From the NCBI RefSeq assembly GCF_004345025.1, contig NZ_CP037745.1, positions 2,356,001 through 2,420,000 of the forward strand: a stretch of DNA of 64,000 nucleotides, in the 5' to 3' direction. Origin of the DNA: Rheinheimera sp. D18. Its GTDB lineage: Bacteria > Pseudomonadota > Gammaproteobacteria > Enterobacterales > Alteromonadaceae. The notes under the pieces are model-generated. The model ran no database searches and had not been told where the DNA came from. It worked only from the letters and a program-made list of their open reading frames with translations. Of this stretch, positions 19,945 through 29,894 are shown in pieces. The translations under genes and the position numbers were made by a program. Within the stretch, counting starts at the first letter, position 1. Every line of letters begins with the position of its first letter.

Positions 19945-22569
19945 TTAACGTAAATTTGGCCCTAACCAGCTTTGAGCTTGCTCTAATGTCCAGCCCTTTT
20001 TCGCGGCATATTCGGTTAGCTGATCATCGCCAATTTTACTTACCGCAAAATATTTGGCATCTGGGTGAGCAAGGTACCAACCACTTACCGCCGCACCAGG
20101 CCACATGGCATAGCTTTCGGTTAGCTGCATACCAATTTGCGCCTCAACATCAAGTAACTGCCACAAGGTGCCTTTTTCTGTATGTTCAGGGCATGCAGGG
20201 TAACCCGGTGCTGGGCGAGTTCCTTGGTACAATTCGCGAATAAGCTGCTCATTATCTAGCGTTTCATCCGCAGCATAGCCCCAATATTCGCGTCGTACTT
20301 TTAAGTGTAGATATTCTGCCAAGGCTTCAGCTAACCGATCAGCTAGCGCCTTAACCATAATACTATTGTAATCATCATGTTCGGCGGCAAACTTTGCGGC
20401 TAATTCATCGGCACCAAAACCGGTGCTTACCGCAAAGGCGCCAATGTAATCGTTAACACCACTGTCTATCGGTGCAATAAAATCGGCTAAGCTGCAATTA
20501 GCGGCATTATTGCGCAGTTGTAGTTGTTGGCGCAGATTATAAAGCCGTGCTCGTTCAGTGCTTCGGGTTTCGTCGGTATAAATAACGATATCATCACCGT
20601 CACTATTTGCCGGAAACAAACCAAAAATAGCTTTACCGCTAATATGGCCATCGTTAATCATACTATCTAAAATAGCGTTAGCATCATTAAAAACCCGCCG
20701 TGCTTCCATACCAACTTCAGCATGATTTAATATGCTTGGGTACTTGCCCGATAATTGCCAGGTGATAAAAAATGGTGTCCAGTCAATATAGTCACGTAAC
20801 AGGTTTAAATTAATATCTTGCCATAGCTGAACACCCAGTTGCTTTGGTGCAGGTGCAACCTTGGTTAAATCTAGCTGAAACCGGTTAGCTCTGGCTTCAG
20901 CCAACGTTAACAACTTTTCGCCGGGTCGGCTGCGCGCGTGTTGCTCACGTACTATTTCATATTCGTGTTTTATTCGGCTTAAATACTCAGCTTTGTTGTT
21001 AGCAATAAGCGACTGCACCACAGATACACTGCGTGAAGCATTAGATACGTACACTACGCCGTGCTGATAATTCGGCTCAACTTTAACCGCAGTATGCGCT
21101 TTTGATGTGGTAGCACCGCCAATCAATAACGGCACGGTATAACCTAAGCGGGTCATCTCTTTGGCAACATGCACCATTTCTTCTAACGATGGCGTAATTA
21201 GCCCAGATAAACCGACGATATCGACGTTTTGTTCTTTGGCTACACGCAGCAACTCGGCACAAGGCACCATAACGCCCAGATCTATCACCTCAAAATTATT
21301 ACACTGCAGCACAACACCAACAATGTTCTTACCGATATCGTGTACATCTCCTTTTACTGTCGCCAGCAGCACTTTAGCTTGCGCCCTACCGCCTTCTTTT
21401 TCCTGTTCAATGTAAGGCTGTAAATAGGCGACCGCCTTTTTCATGACTCGGGCTGACTTTACCACCTGCGGTAAAAACATTTTACCCTCACCAAACAGGT
21501 CGCCAACCACGTTCATGCCGTCCATTAACGGACCTTCAATAACGTGCAGAGGCTTTTGTGCTTGTTGTCGCGCGTCTTCAGTATCTATTTCAATAAAATC
21601 GGTAATACCTTTAACTAAGGCATATTCTAAGCGCTTATTTACCGGGAAACTGCGCCACGCATCATCGGTTTTTTCTGCTACGCTGCCATCACCTTTAAAC
21701 TGTGCTGCTATTTCTAGCAACCGTTCGGTGGCATCGTCGCGGCGGTTTAAAATAACATCTTCAACCCGCTGTTTTAATAGTGGTGGAATATCATCATATA
21801 CCGTCAGCTGGCCAGCATTAACAATGCCCATATCCATGCCAGCAGCAATGGCATGATATAAAAACACCGAATGAATAGCTTCGCGTACGGCATCATTACC
21901 ACGAAATGAAAACGATACGTTAGACACTCCACCTGATATCTTGGCGTGCGGGCATAAGCGTTTAATTTCACGAGTTGCCTCAATAAAATCAACAGCATAA
22001 TTATTGTGCTCTTCAATACCCGTTGCTACGGCAAAAATATTCGGGTCAAAAATAATATCTTGCGGCGGAAAACCTATTTGTTCAGTAAGAATGCGATACG
22101 CACGCTGACAAATTGCAACTTTACGTGCTTTAGTATCAGCTTGGCCCTTTTCGTCAAAAGCCATAACAACAACCGCAGCGCCATAACGTCGTAGCAAGCG
22201 GGCTTGATATAGAAATAACGATTCACCTTCTTTTAGCGAAATAGAGTTAACAACGGCTTTGCCCTGAATGCATTTTAGCGCAGCTTCTATTACTTCCCAC
22301 TTTGACGAGTCGACCATAATAGGTACGCGAGAAATATCGGGCTCTGATGCCAGCAATTGCAAATAGCGCACCATCGCGGCTTTGCTGTCTAGCATTGCCT
22401 CGTCCATATTAATATCAATAATTTGTGCGCCGCTTTCTACTTGCTGCCGTGCAACATCTAGCGCAGCTTCAAAGTTGCCAGCTAAAATCAGTTTTTTAAA
22501 TTTGGCCGAGCCGGTAACGTTAGTGCGTTCACCAATGTTAATAAATCGTGCTTGCTGCTGCATTACCAC
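19945..22569 (-). CDS. metH: Methionine synthase, folate-, cobalamin- and SAM-binding part (separate chain)
   Basis: Corresponds to residues from about 350 onward of E. coli MetH. It holds the pterin-binding domain ([30 protein letters not shown]), the cap and B12-binding domain with the cobalt-ligand motif [12 protein letters not shown], and the reactivation domain ([15 protein letters not shown]). It ends [10 protein letters not shown]. The frame opens with GTG at 22569, but the ATG at 22563 overlaps the stop of the upstream gene as TAATG, so that ATG is the likelier start (872 residues). The homocysteine domain is a separate gene just upstream. The enzyme is presumed to work as a two-chain complex. 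Confidence 0.93.
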   Translation of the reverse strand: MVMQQQARFINIGERTNVTGSAKFKKLILAGNFEAALDVARQQVESGAQIIDINMDEAMLDSKAAMVRYLQLLASEPDISRVPIMVDSSKWEVIEAALKCIQGKAVVNSISLKEGESLFLYQARLLRRYGAAVVVMAFDEKGQADTKARKVAICQRAYRILTEQIGFPPQDIIFDPNIFAVATGIEEHNNYAVDFIEATREIKRLCPHAKISGGVSNVSFSFRGNDAVREAIHSVFLYHAIAAGMDMGIVNAGQLTVYDDIPPLLKQRVEDVILNRRDDATERLLEIAAQFKGDGSVAEKTDDAWRSFPVNKRLEYALVKGITDFIEIDTEDARQQAQKPLHVIEGPLMDGMNVVGDLFGEGKMFLPQVVKSARVMKKAVAYLQPYIEQEKEGGRAQAKVLLATVKGDVHDIGKNIVGVVLQCNNFEVIDLGVMVPCAELLRVAKEQNVDIVGLSGLITPSLEEMVHVAKEMTRLGYTVPLLIGGATTSKAHTAVKVEPNYQHGVVYVSNASRSVSVVQSLIANNKAEYLSRIKHEYEIVREQHARSRPGEKLLTLAEARANRFQLDLTKVAPAPKQLGVQLWQDINLNLLRDYIDWTPFFITWQLSGKYPSILNHAEVGMEARRVFNDANAILDSMINDGHISGKAIFGLFPANSDGDDIVIYTDETRSTERARLYNLRQQLQLRNNAANCSLADFIAPIDSGVNDYIGAFAVSTGFGADELAAKFAAEHDDYNSIMVKALADRLAEALAEYLHLKVRREYWGYAADETLDNEQLIRELYQGTRPAPGYPACPEHTEKGTLWQLLDVEAQIGMQLTESYAMWPGAAVSGWYLAHPDAKYFAVSKIGDDQLTEYAAKKGWTLEQAQSWLGPNLR

Positions 22570-23627
22570 TCCACCGAAAAGGCTTCAAGCCCGGCTAAAT
22601 TAAAACTATGGCTTACCGCTTTAGGTTGCCTAGGCGCCAAATGCTTTACTGCAGTATAAAGTGCCTTAATATGTTCGGGCGTGGTGCCACAGCAACCGCC
22701 AACAATGTTAACAAAACCTTGCTCGGCCCAATCGGCAATTTCGCGCGCCATCTCAACCGGGCCGAGATCGTACTCACCAAATTCATTAGGCAAACCCGCA
22801 TTAGGGTTGACCGATACATAGGCCTCAGCTATGTTTGCAAGTGTTTCAACGTAAGGCCGAAGTAAATCCGGCCCTAGCGCGCAGTTAAGGCCAAAACATA
22901 CCGGCTCAACATGCGCCAGCGAGTGATAAAACGCTTCTGTAGTTTGCCCTGATAAGGTGCGGCCAGAAGCGTCAGTAATGGTGCCAGAAATCATTACTGG
23001 TAATTTATAACCTAGTTCATCAAACACCTTTAGTACGGCAAAAGCGGCAGCTTTGGCATTTAAGGTATCAAAAATGGTTTCTAACATAATAATGTCGGCA
23101 CCACCGGCAATTAGGGCATGAGTGGCTTCAGTGTAGGCGTCAACTAATTGGTCAAAGCTAATATTACGAAACCCCGGATCATTTACCTTTGGCGAAATAG
23201 ACGCGGTGCGGTTAGTTGGCCCTAGCACGCCGGCAACAAAGCGTGGTTTATCTGGTTGTTGCGCGGTAATTTCATCACAAACTTTACGCGCTAATGCGGC
23301 AGCTTCGTGGTTAATACGCGCCGCTAGCCGTTCCATTTGATAATCGGCCATGGCAATGCTGGTAGAGTTAAAGGTATTGGTTTCGATAATATCTGCGCCA
23401 GCTAATAGGTATTGCCGATGAATATCAGTAATTAACTCTGGCTGCGATAGCACTAATAAATCGTTATTACCCCTAACATCGCAGGGCCAATTGGCAAATT
23501 CTTCACCACGAAATGCGGCTTCATCTAAACAATGTTGCTGGATCATCGTACCCATAGCACCGTCGAGAATTAAAATACGCTCAGCCAGCAACTGGCGAAA
23601 TTGATTTGGCGTTAATCGTGCTGTCAT
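22563..23627 (-). CDS. metH: Methionine synthase, homocysteine S-methyltransferase domain (separate chain)
   Basis: The 354 residues match the N-terminal domain of Met[12 protein letters not shown] near the start, [19 protein letters not shown] with the first zinc Cys, and [11 protein letters not shown] with the other two. It ends FSVEW, the point where E. coli MetH passes into the linker to the folate domain, so the split falls exactly at a domain boundary and nothing is lost. The stop overlaps the ATG of the next gene (TAATG). It follows metA by 15 bp; the three genes form one MetJ-controlled unit. Confidence 0.93.
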   Translation of the reverse strand: MTARLTPNQFRQLLAERILILDGAMGTMIQQHCLDEAAFRGEEFANWPCDVRGNNDLLVLSQPELITDIHRQYLLAGADIIETNTFNSTSIAMADYQMERLAARINHEAAALARKVCDEITAQQPDKPRFVAGVLGPTNRTASISPKVNDPGFRNISFDQLVDAYTEATHALIAGGADIIMLETIFDTLNAKAAAFAVLKVFDELGYKLPVMISGTITDASGRTLSGQTTEAFYHSLAHVEPVCFGLNCALGPDLLRPYVETLANIAEAYVSVNPNAGLPNEFGEYDLGPVEMAREIADWAEQGFVNIVGGCCGTTPEHIKALYTAVKHLAPRQPKAVSHSFNLAGLEAFSVEW

Positions 23628-23642
23628 AAAATACTCGATACG

Positions 23643-24569
23643 TTAAGCCGTTTGGCCAATTTGTTGTAAATCAAAGGGCGTGGCTTGGTACACATAATAA
23701 TTAAGCCAATTACTAAATAATAAAAAAGCATGGCTTTGCCATAACTTAACAGGCCCCTGCGCAGGATCGTTATTGCGATAATAATTTTCGGGAAATGTTG
23801 GCGAGACACCAGAGGCAAGATCACGCTGATATTCATCGTCTAAACTGGTTAAATCGTACTCAGGATGCCCAGTAACAAACACCCGGCTACCGCTAGTGTT
23901 TTGTAATAGATACGCACCAGTAACATCGGCTTCGGCTAAAATATGTAAGTCATCATGCTGCTGATACTTTTGTTTTGCTACCTGAGCATAGCGCGAATGT
24001 GGCACTAAAAACTCATCATCAAAGCCGCGTACTAACGGACTTAACGGCTGAGAAACTTGCTGCCAATATACGCCCGATAATTTGTCCCCACGTATTTCAC
24101 GTTGCAAACCATAATATTGATATAACGCAGCATGCGCAGCCCAACACAAAAACAGCGTTGAAGTTACATGTTGATCAGCCCAGCGCAATATATCGCCAAA
24201 CTGCTGCCAATACGTAACATCTTCATAATCAACTAAGCCTAACGGCGCGCCAGTAATAATTAAGCCATCGTAGTTTTGCTGTTGCACTTCAGAGAAGTAG
24301 CGATAAAAGCAGTTTAAATGATTCGATGGTGTATTTTTACTCACGTGGTCATCAATACGTAATAGATCGATATCAACCTGCAGCGGGCTATTTGCTAGCA
24401 AACGTAGTAGTTGAATTTCAGTAGCTATTTTATTTGGCATTAGGTTTAAAATGGCAATTTTTAGCGGACGAATATCCTGTGTTTGTGCTCTACTTTCGGT
24501 CATTACAAACACATTTTCTGCCAGCAATGCCTCTACTGCGGGTAATTGGTCGATTACTTTAATAGGCAT
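23643..24569 (-). CDS. metA: Homoserine O-succinyltransferase (or acetyltransferase)
   Basis: First committed step of methionine synthesis, activating homoserine with an acyl-CoA. The 308 residues start MPIKVIDQLPAVEAL, with the family stretch IAILNLMPNKIATE, the nucleophile Cys in FLCWAAHAAL and the Glu/His region VTGHPEYD. The length equals E. coli MetA (309). Succinyl versus acetyl preference depends on one active-site residue and is not assigned here. It heads the metA-metH-metH operon; tandem MetJ boxes lie 57-80 bp upstream. Confidence 0.94.
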   Translation of the reverse strand: MPIKVIDQLPAVEALLAENVFVMTESRAQTQDIRPLKIAILNLMPNKIATEIQLLRLLANSPLQVDIDLLRIDDHVSKNTPSNHLNCFYRYFSEVQQQNYDGLIITGAPLGLVDYEDVTYWQQFGDILRWADQHVTSTLFLCWAAHAALYQYYGLQREIRGDKLSGVYWQQVSQPLSPLVRGFDDEFLVPHSRYAQVAKQKYQQHDDLHILAEADVTGAYLLQNTSGSRVFVTGHPEYDLTSLDDEYQRDLASGVSPTFPENYYRNNDPAQGPVKLWQSHAFLLFSNWLNYYVYQATPFDLQQIGQTA

Positions 24570-24625
24570 GGCGCAACTCGGTTAGGCTTTAATAGCGTTA
24601 CTTTGCGCAAAATAACAGAAAATGT

Positions 24626-24649
24626 CAACATCTAAACGTTTAGACGTCT
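24626..24649 (-). promoter_or_regulatory. Tandem MetJ operator (three met boxes) upstream of metA
   Basis: Three adjacent 8-bp units read (plus strand) CAACATCT, AAACGTTT and AGACGTCT. The last is a perfect match to the MetJ consensus, the others 5/8 and 6/8. They overlap a -35-like TTGACA (minus strand, 24623-24628) that has a weak -10 (CAAAGT) 17 bp downstream. The position indicates repression of metA-metH by MetJ with SAM. Confidence 0.85.
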
Positions 24650-24748
24650 AAAATAAAATTGTGTTTTCCTCCTGAATTGGTATTTAGGCTAAACGTGCAA
24701 TAAAAAAGCTAGGCAGAACCTAGCTTAATATAACTAATTAAAACAAGA

Positions 24749-25333
24749 TTATTCAGATTTTAACGCAGCTGCGCCGCCTTGCTGATTTTGCAACAGCATA
24801 CTTTCTACTGCGCTAATAAAATCTTTATCATCAGGTTTAGTCCGGCTGCCAAAGTGCACTACACTTTGCTCGTCAGCACTGACTAAATATTTATTGAAAT
24901 TCCAGCTTGGTGTTTCACCGGTTTTAGCAATTAACGCTTTAAAAATCGGGTTAGCATCATTGCCTTTAACTTTTGAACTGGCAAACATTGGAAATTTTAC
25001 GCCGTAGGTTAAATAACATACCTCAGCCGTTTTTTCCGCATCGTCATATTCTTGTTTAAAACTATCTGACGGAAAGCCTAATACCACTAATCCTTGATCT
25101 TTATATTTTTCATACAAGGCTTCTAACGCATCAAACTGTGGGGTAAAGCCACATTTGCTAGCCGTATTGACTACTAGCAAGGTTTTACCTTTAAAGGTAT
25201 CACACAGATCAACACTTTCACGGGTGTTAAGTTGTTGCATTGAGTGGCCAAGAATATCACCACACTGATTTGCCATTGCCGGCGCAGCTAACATGGCAGC
25301 GGTCAAAGCTACGGCACTTAATAATGTTTTCAT
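24749..25333 (-). CDS. Glutathione peroxidase family protein with signal peptide
   Basis: Thiol peroxidase that reduces hydroperoxides, here predicted to act in the periplasm. A cleavable signal (MKTLLSAVALTAAMLAAPAMA) is followed by the GPx fold: NTASKCGFTPQ with peroxidatic C61, LGFPSDSF (family normally FPCNQF, so the usual resolving Cys here is absent), and WNFNKYLV with the active-site Trp and Asn. Two extra Cys (C24, C44) lie in an N-terminal extension (NQCGDILGH...DLCDTFKG) and could supply the missing thiol. The length is 194. It stands as a single gene. Confidence 0.88.
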   Translation of the reverse strand: MKTLLSAVALTAAMLAAPAMANQCGDILGHSMQQLNTRESVDLCDTFKGKTLLVVNTASKCGFTPQFDALEALYEKYKDQGLVVLGFPSDSFKQEYDDAEKTAEVCYLTYGVKFPMFASSKVKGNDANPIFKALIAKTGETPSWNFNKYLVSADEQSVVHFGSRTKPDDKDFISAVESMLLQNQQGGAAALKSE

Positions 25334-25434
25334 TGTTATCTCCGGTAAAGCTAAATGTTTAGCTGCTAATGAGTGTTATAGCAGGATAAGTTGTACGTAT
25401 ACAGAACCTAAACCGATCTCTGGTTAACGCTAGA

Positions 25435-26853
25435 CTAAAAACGATAACGCAATTTAAATCGAACAGTACGCGGCTCCATTGGGTGTGAATGCCGATCTTC
25501 AACACCGGCTTGATCTTCGCCAGGTAAACGTGATGCATAAAAGTAGTCAATATCGCTGTCTTTACTATCAAGCATATTTAATAACTCTAACGCCAATTGC
25601 CATTGTTGAAATTGATAATTATAACCGGCGTTAACAACAGTACTAGCACCAGAGCGCTGCAGGTTAAAACTATCAAGCGTACGCTTACCAAAGTGGCGTA
25701 AGCGTAAACTAACTTGCCAAGGGCTATCGGCTTTGTAAATTAGCCCCATGCTTAACACTACTGGCAGCGCACCATCAATATAGTTACCTTCATCTGGGCT
25801 TTGCTCGGTAAAACGCGAGTGCGTTATAGCCAGCTCAGTATCAATACTCCAGTTATTACTAAACCAGTAATAAGCGGCAAGTTCAATACCATAGCGCTTT
25901 GACGCTCGGCTAGGTTCATTATTGCCGGCATCGCCAACATATAATAGCTCAGAATCTACCTGTAACTGCCATAACGCTAGTGACGCATTAAAAGCACTGT
26001 AGTCGAAAAAACGCAGGCCTAACTCGGCACCGTTACTGCGTACCAGTAAATCAACCGGTGCGATATCGTCTAGGGTTACGGGATCAAGTGTTGCGGTCGC
26101 GCCACGCGCATCGTTAGAATGAAAGCCTTGTCCAGCATTTAAATATAACTGCCAATTAGGTAAAAACTGATAGCTCAACCCAGCTTTAACCGACACTATA
26201 CCATCAGATGCCGAGCCGCTGTTGTCTGCTAAATTACTCTCAACATCAACGTTAAAATAGTCATAACGCAAGCCTAAGTGCGCGTTCCAATCGCTATTTA
26301 GCTGTAACCTAGTTTGGCTAAACAATGCCGCCGAACCTTGTTGCACGGCGTCGTTACGCACGGTATTTAAGCGAGCACGCTGTTTAGTGTTATACAGGCC
26401 TACCTCGCCGATATCATCAGCCCGTAATTGTAGCCCAACCACATGCTCGACAGCGAGCTCGCCTAATTGATGATGCCAATGATGGCTTAACTCACCGCCG
26501 TAGACCCAGCGCCGGTCTACCTGTTCAAACTGATCGCCATTTATCGGATCTTCAAGAAAATAGGTAAAATTAGACCATAAATCCATCTGTGCTTTTAGCG
26601 CATAAACATTCCACTGCCAAGCATCGCTATACCAACTTGCCGACACACTATAACGCGAACTGTCGCCACCTAAATCAGTATCTAGCGAACCAAACTCGTT
26701 AATTAAGCCTTGTTCTACAGCGCGTTGCGGGATCTGATCAGCGGAGTTCCAGTTATTGTCATACGCCATCAGCATTAGCGCTAACTGGCCAGAACCCAGC
26801 GCCTGGCTATAACGTGCTTGCAGAATTCTGTTACCGTAAGTGCTAACTGCGGG
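25435..26853 (-). pseudogene. TonB-dependent receptor remnant (N-terminal plug and early barrel deleted)
   Basis: The frame encodes only the C-terminal half of a receptor barrel (about 446 codons from the first ATG), ending in the typical final strand RTVRFKLRYRF. There is no signal peptide, TonB box or plug. In-frame receptor-like sequence continues upstream of the ATG (ILQARYSQALGSGQLAL) until a stop at 26854-26856, beyond which homology is not recognisable. This shows a deletion of the 5' half and not a short functional gene. The remaining frame is intact, so the loss may be fairly recent. Confidence 0.75.
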
Positions 26854-27132
26854 TTATATAGACTGATAATACTACTAAATTTATCATAAAATTTATGTGT
26901 TTATAGTGCGGTTAGCTGCCGTATTGCGGCTAAAATACCACTAAGTACGATATAGCGTAGTACCAGCCTATTTTCTTCCATAAATGTTTACGCTTTAACC
27001 ACTAACAAACTGCATTAACCTGTCATACTAAAACAAATTTAAGGTGTGTTTTTTTGGCTATCCGCTATTATCCGCTTCCTTTTTCTGGCGGCAGTTTTAT
27101 GCTTAGCCAATGCTATTGATACAGAGAATATT

Positions 27133-28173
27133 ATGCGTATTTGTTTTTTAATGTACCCGTGGGAAAAAGTTGATCCAGACGGCGATAGCACTATTCGTAT
27201 GATCCACGAAGCAGTAAGTCGTGGGCATACGGTTGCTATAACCCACGCCACTAATTTAACCGTGCGCGACAGCATTGCCATGGCATTTTGCAAAGTGTTT
27301 GTTAAAGGGCAAAAAGTATCAAATAACATTGCCAGCTTTTATCGTAATGCTCAATTTAATCAACAAAAGCTGCCGCTAGCGGCCTTTGACACTATTTTTA
27401 TTCGGCTTAATCCGCCGCTTGATCCAATAGTGTTGAATTTTCTTGATTCAGTGCGTGAAGATACGTTTATTATGAATGACTTAGATGGCGTGCGTATTGC
27501 CAATAATAAGATGTATACCGCGTCACTACACGACCCTAACAATGAGTTTATACCGGTAACACACGTATCAAAAAATAAAGATTATTTGGCTCGTGTGCTG
27601 GCTGACTCACCTAACGACAAAATGATTTTAAAGCCGCTTAATGGCTACGGCGGTAAAGGTGTTATTTTATTAGAGAAATCAGCGGCACAAAGTGCACGCT
27701 CACTGCTCGATTTTTATATTGGTGATCAAGAGCGTGGCAATTACGTTATTTTACAAGAATACGTAGAGGGTGCAGAGCTGGGTGACATTCGTATTTTAAT
27801 GTTAAACGGTAAACCTATTGGCGCAATGCGCCGTATTCCTCCAGCAGATGATATGCGCTCTAACGTACATGCCGGCGGCACTGTTGTTAAGCATCAGCTT
27901 AGCGATCAAGAAAAACGGCTATGCGCCCACATTGGCCCGAAGCTGGCACGAGACGGTTTATTTTTTGCTGGTATTGACGTTATCAACGGAAAATTAATTG
28001 AAGTTAATGTAATGAGCCCAGGCGGTATTGCCCGAATAAACCGTTTAAACGGTGTACGACTACAAGAGAAAGTTATTGATTTTATTGAACAAGTAATAGC
28101 AGGAGAAACTCAAGTCTCAGCACGTAAACAGGTGTTTCGCCCACTACTTAGTGAAGCGGAAGCGCTTATTTGA
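27133..28173 (+). CDS. gshB: GshB-type glutathione synthase (ATP-grasp)
   Basis: Joins gamma-glutamylcysteine and glycine using ATP in the cytosol. From the ATG at 27133 the protein is 346 residues, MRICFLMYPWEKVDPDGDS; E. coli GshB is 316. ATP-grasp features include ILKPLNGYGGKGV, GDIRILMLNGKPIGAMRR, NVHAGG, FAGIDVI and EVNVMSPGGI. The frame is open 29 codons further upstream from a GTG, with a hydrophobic stretch, but the enzyme family is cytosolic and that GTG has no well-spaced ribosome site, so the internal ATG is chosen. The sequence is divergent from E. coli GshB, so it could be a second, lineage-specific synthase. Confidence 0.87.
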   Translation: MRICFLMYPWEKVDPDGDSTIRMIHEAVSRGHTVAITHATNLTVRDSIAMAFCKVFVKGQKVSNNIASFYRNAQFNQQKLPLAAFDTIFIRLNPPLDPIVLNFLDSVREDTFIMNDLDGVRIANNKMYTASLHDPNNEFIPVTHVSKNKDYLARVLADSPNDKMILKPLNGYGGKGVILLEKSAAQSARSLLDFYIGDQERGNYVILQEYVEGAELGDIRILMLNGKPIGAMRRIPPADDMRSNVHAGGTVVKHQLSDQEKRLCAHIGPKLARDGLFFAGIDVINGKLIEVNVMSPGGIARINRLNGVRLQEKVIDFIEQVIAGETQVSARKQVFRPLLSEAEALI

Positions 28174-28261
28174 AAAATTTTTATCGTGTTTAACAAAATA
28201 ATTCACTGTTTTTAATTACTAAAATTCTGTAAATAGGCAAAAAAATATTCGAGGTGTGCTT

Positions 28262-28456
28262 ATGTCACAGGTAGACAGCAACGAGTTTGAACTAGATGAT
28301 TTGGCTGATGATGTTGAGATCATCAAAGATTTATCACCCAAAGACACTAAATCTAAACAAAAACTGGAAGCTCGGCGGCGTATTGACGATTTGCTAGAGC
28401 AAAAAAGGTTACGCCAAGCGTTAGACGACTGGGATTTAGAAGACGAAGAAATTTAA
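28262..28456 (+). CDS. PA3496-family small protein
   Basis: A 64-residue highly charged protein. An acidic N-terminal part (FELDDLADDVEIIKDL) precedes the family core ARRRIDDLLEQKRLRQALDDW. This matches the PA3496 family, described as a putative envelope-integrity protein; no mechanism is known to me. The ATG at 28262 is supported by GAGG seven bases upstream; the frame also opens at a GTG two codons earlier. It lies 88 bp after gshB and before a terminator shared with fabB. Confidence 0.75.
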   Translation: MSQVDSNEFELDDLADDVEIIKDLSPKDTKSKQKLEARRRIDDLLEQKRLRQALDDWDLEDEEI

Positions 28457-28462
28457 TCTATA

Positions 28463-28488
28463 AAAAAGGGCGCTAAATGCGCCCTTTC
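28463..28488. terminator. Bidirectional terminator
   Basis: Stem GGGCGC/GCGCCC with loop TAAAT, preceded by six A and followed by TTTCT. It sits between the convergent PA3496-family gene and fabB. Confidence 0.85.
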
Positions 28489-28506
28489 TAATTACTACAA
28501 CCAAAC

Positions 28507-29721
28507 TTAGCCGCGATATTTCTGCATTACCAGCGTAGCGTTTGTGCCACCAAAACCGAAACTGTTCGACATTACTGTATTCAGTTCTGCTGGTGTTGCG
28601 GTTGTGACAATATTTAGCCCTTTAGCGGCTTCGTCTAGCTCACCAATATTAATTGATGGCGCGATAAAGCTATGTTTCATCATTAATAATGAGTAAATAG
28701 CTTCGTGCACACCCGCCGCACCCAATGCATGTCCGGTCATGGCTTTAGTGGCACTTATTGCGGGTGATTTACCGGCAAATACGTGCTGAATAGCACCTAG
28801 CTCTTTTACGTCACCTACTGGCGTGCTGGTACCATGGGTATTAACGTAATCAACTTCTGCATCAACACCCTGCATGGCCATTTGCATGCAGCGTATTGCA
28901 CCTTCACCGCTTGGAGCTACCATATCAAAACCGTCTGAGGTTGCACCATAGCCTACTACTTCGGCGTAAATTGTCGCGCCACGAGCCAATGCATGCTCTA
29001 ATTCTTCTACAACCACCATACCGCCGCCGCCGCTAATAACAAAACCATCACGGTTGGCGTCATAGGTGCGTGAAGCCAATTCTGGCGTGTCGTTATATTT
29101 AGTAGACAGTGCACCCATGGCATCAAATTCCATCGCCAGTGTCCAGTGCACTTCTTCGCCACCGCCAGCAAATACCACGTCTTGCTTACCTAACTGAATT
29201 AGTTCTACGGCGTGGCCAATACAATGCGCACTGGTGGCACAAGCAGAACTAATAGAATAGTTAACGCCTTTAATTTTAAAAGGGGTCGCTAAACACGCAG
29301 AGCAGGTGCTAGACATGGTTTTAGGCACTGCATAAGGGCCAACCCGCTTTACGCCTTTTTCCCGCAGTATATCCGCAGCTTCTACTTGTACCTTTGACGA
29401 TGCACCACCCGAGCCGGCAACGAGCCCAATGCGCGGGTGAGAAATTTGCTCTTCGGTAAAGCCCGCGTCAATCATAGCTTCTTGCATGGCAAGATAAGCA
29501 AAAGCCGCAGCATCAGCCATAAAGCGCATAGCTTTACGGTCAATTAATTCGCTTGGGTTAAGTTTAATATTACCCCAAACTTGAGAACGTAAACCAAGCT
29601 CAGCAAACTCTTCTGAACGGGTAATACCTGAACGTCCAGCTTTTAACGACGCCAGTACTTCGTCTTTATTATTACCGATACTGGATACGATACCGATACC
29701 TGTGATTACAGCTCTTTTCAT
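28507..29721 (-). CDS. fabB: Beta-ketoacyl-ACP synthase I
   Basis: Condenses malonyl-ACP with acyl-ACP and is essential for unsaturated fatty acid synthesis. The 404 residues start [16 protein letters not shown]. The nucleophile Cys is about residue 161 in [11 protein letters not shown], and the catalytic His pair is in [11 protein letters not shown] and TGHALGAAG; the C-terminal [13 protein letters not shown] is intact. The length equals E. coli FabB (406). It is divergent from mnmC, exactly as in E. coli. It has no fabA neighbour here. Confidence 0.96.
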   Translation of the reverse strand: MKRAVITGIGIVSSIGNNKDEVLASLKAGRSGITRSEEFAELGLRSQVWGNIKLNPSELIDRKAMRFMADAAAFAYLAMQEAMIDAGFTEEQISHPRIGLVAGSGGASSKVQVEAADILREKGVKRVGPYAVPKTMSSTCSACLATPFKIKGVNYSISSACATSAHCIGHAVELIQLGKQDVVFAGGGEEVHWTLAMEFDAMGALSTKYNDTPELASRTYDANRDGFVISGGGGMVVVEELEHALARGATIYAEVVGYGATSDGFDMVAPSGEGAIRCMQMAMQGVDAEVDYVNTHGTSTPVGDVKELGAIQHVFAGKSPAISATKAMTGHALGAAGVHEAIYSLLMMKHSFIAPSINIGELDEAAKGLNIVTTATPAELNTVMSNSFGFGGTNATLVMQKYRG

Positions 29722-29894
29722 GCTTTCTCCAACGGACCAAGCTATCGCCGGTCGCTTAAAATGATATTGCGCGCTATTGTACGGAATTTGCCATCAAAAG
29801 TGGTCAGCTTTCAGCGCACACTTGTACTCTATTTTTAATATAGCGGTTGCTTAGGGTAAACTACAAGCTGAATTTTGCGTCAGGTTTGCAATCT

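Noticed and set aside
21443-21856. 137-codon plus-strand frame inside metH
   Set aside because: Antisense to the conserved folate and B12 region of metH; the composition is that of a mirrored frame.
22561-22569. Split metH as a sequencing frameshift
   Set aside because: Both proteins are complete up to the domain boundary, with a clean TAATG coupling signal; an error would not normally leave a stop and a start at the exact linker. It remains possible and is listed as a refuting test.
25359-25571. 70-codon minus-strand frame at the end of the receptor remnant
   Set aside because: It overlaps the remnant in another phase and has no recognisable protein pattern.
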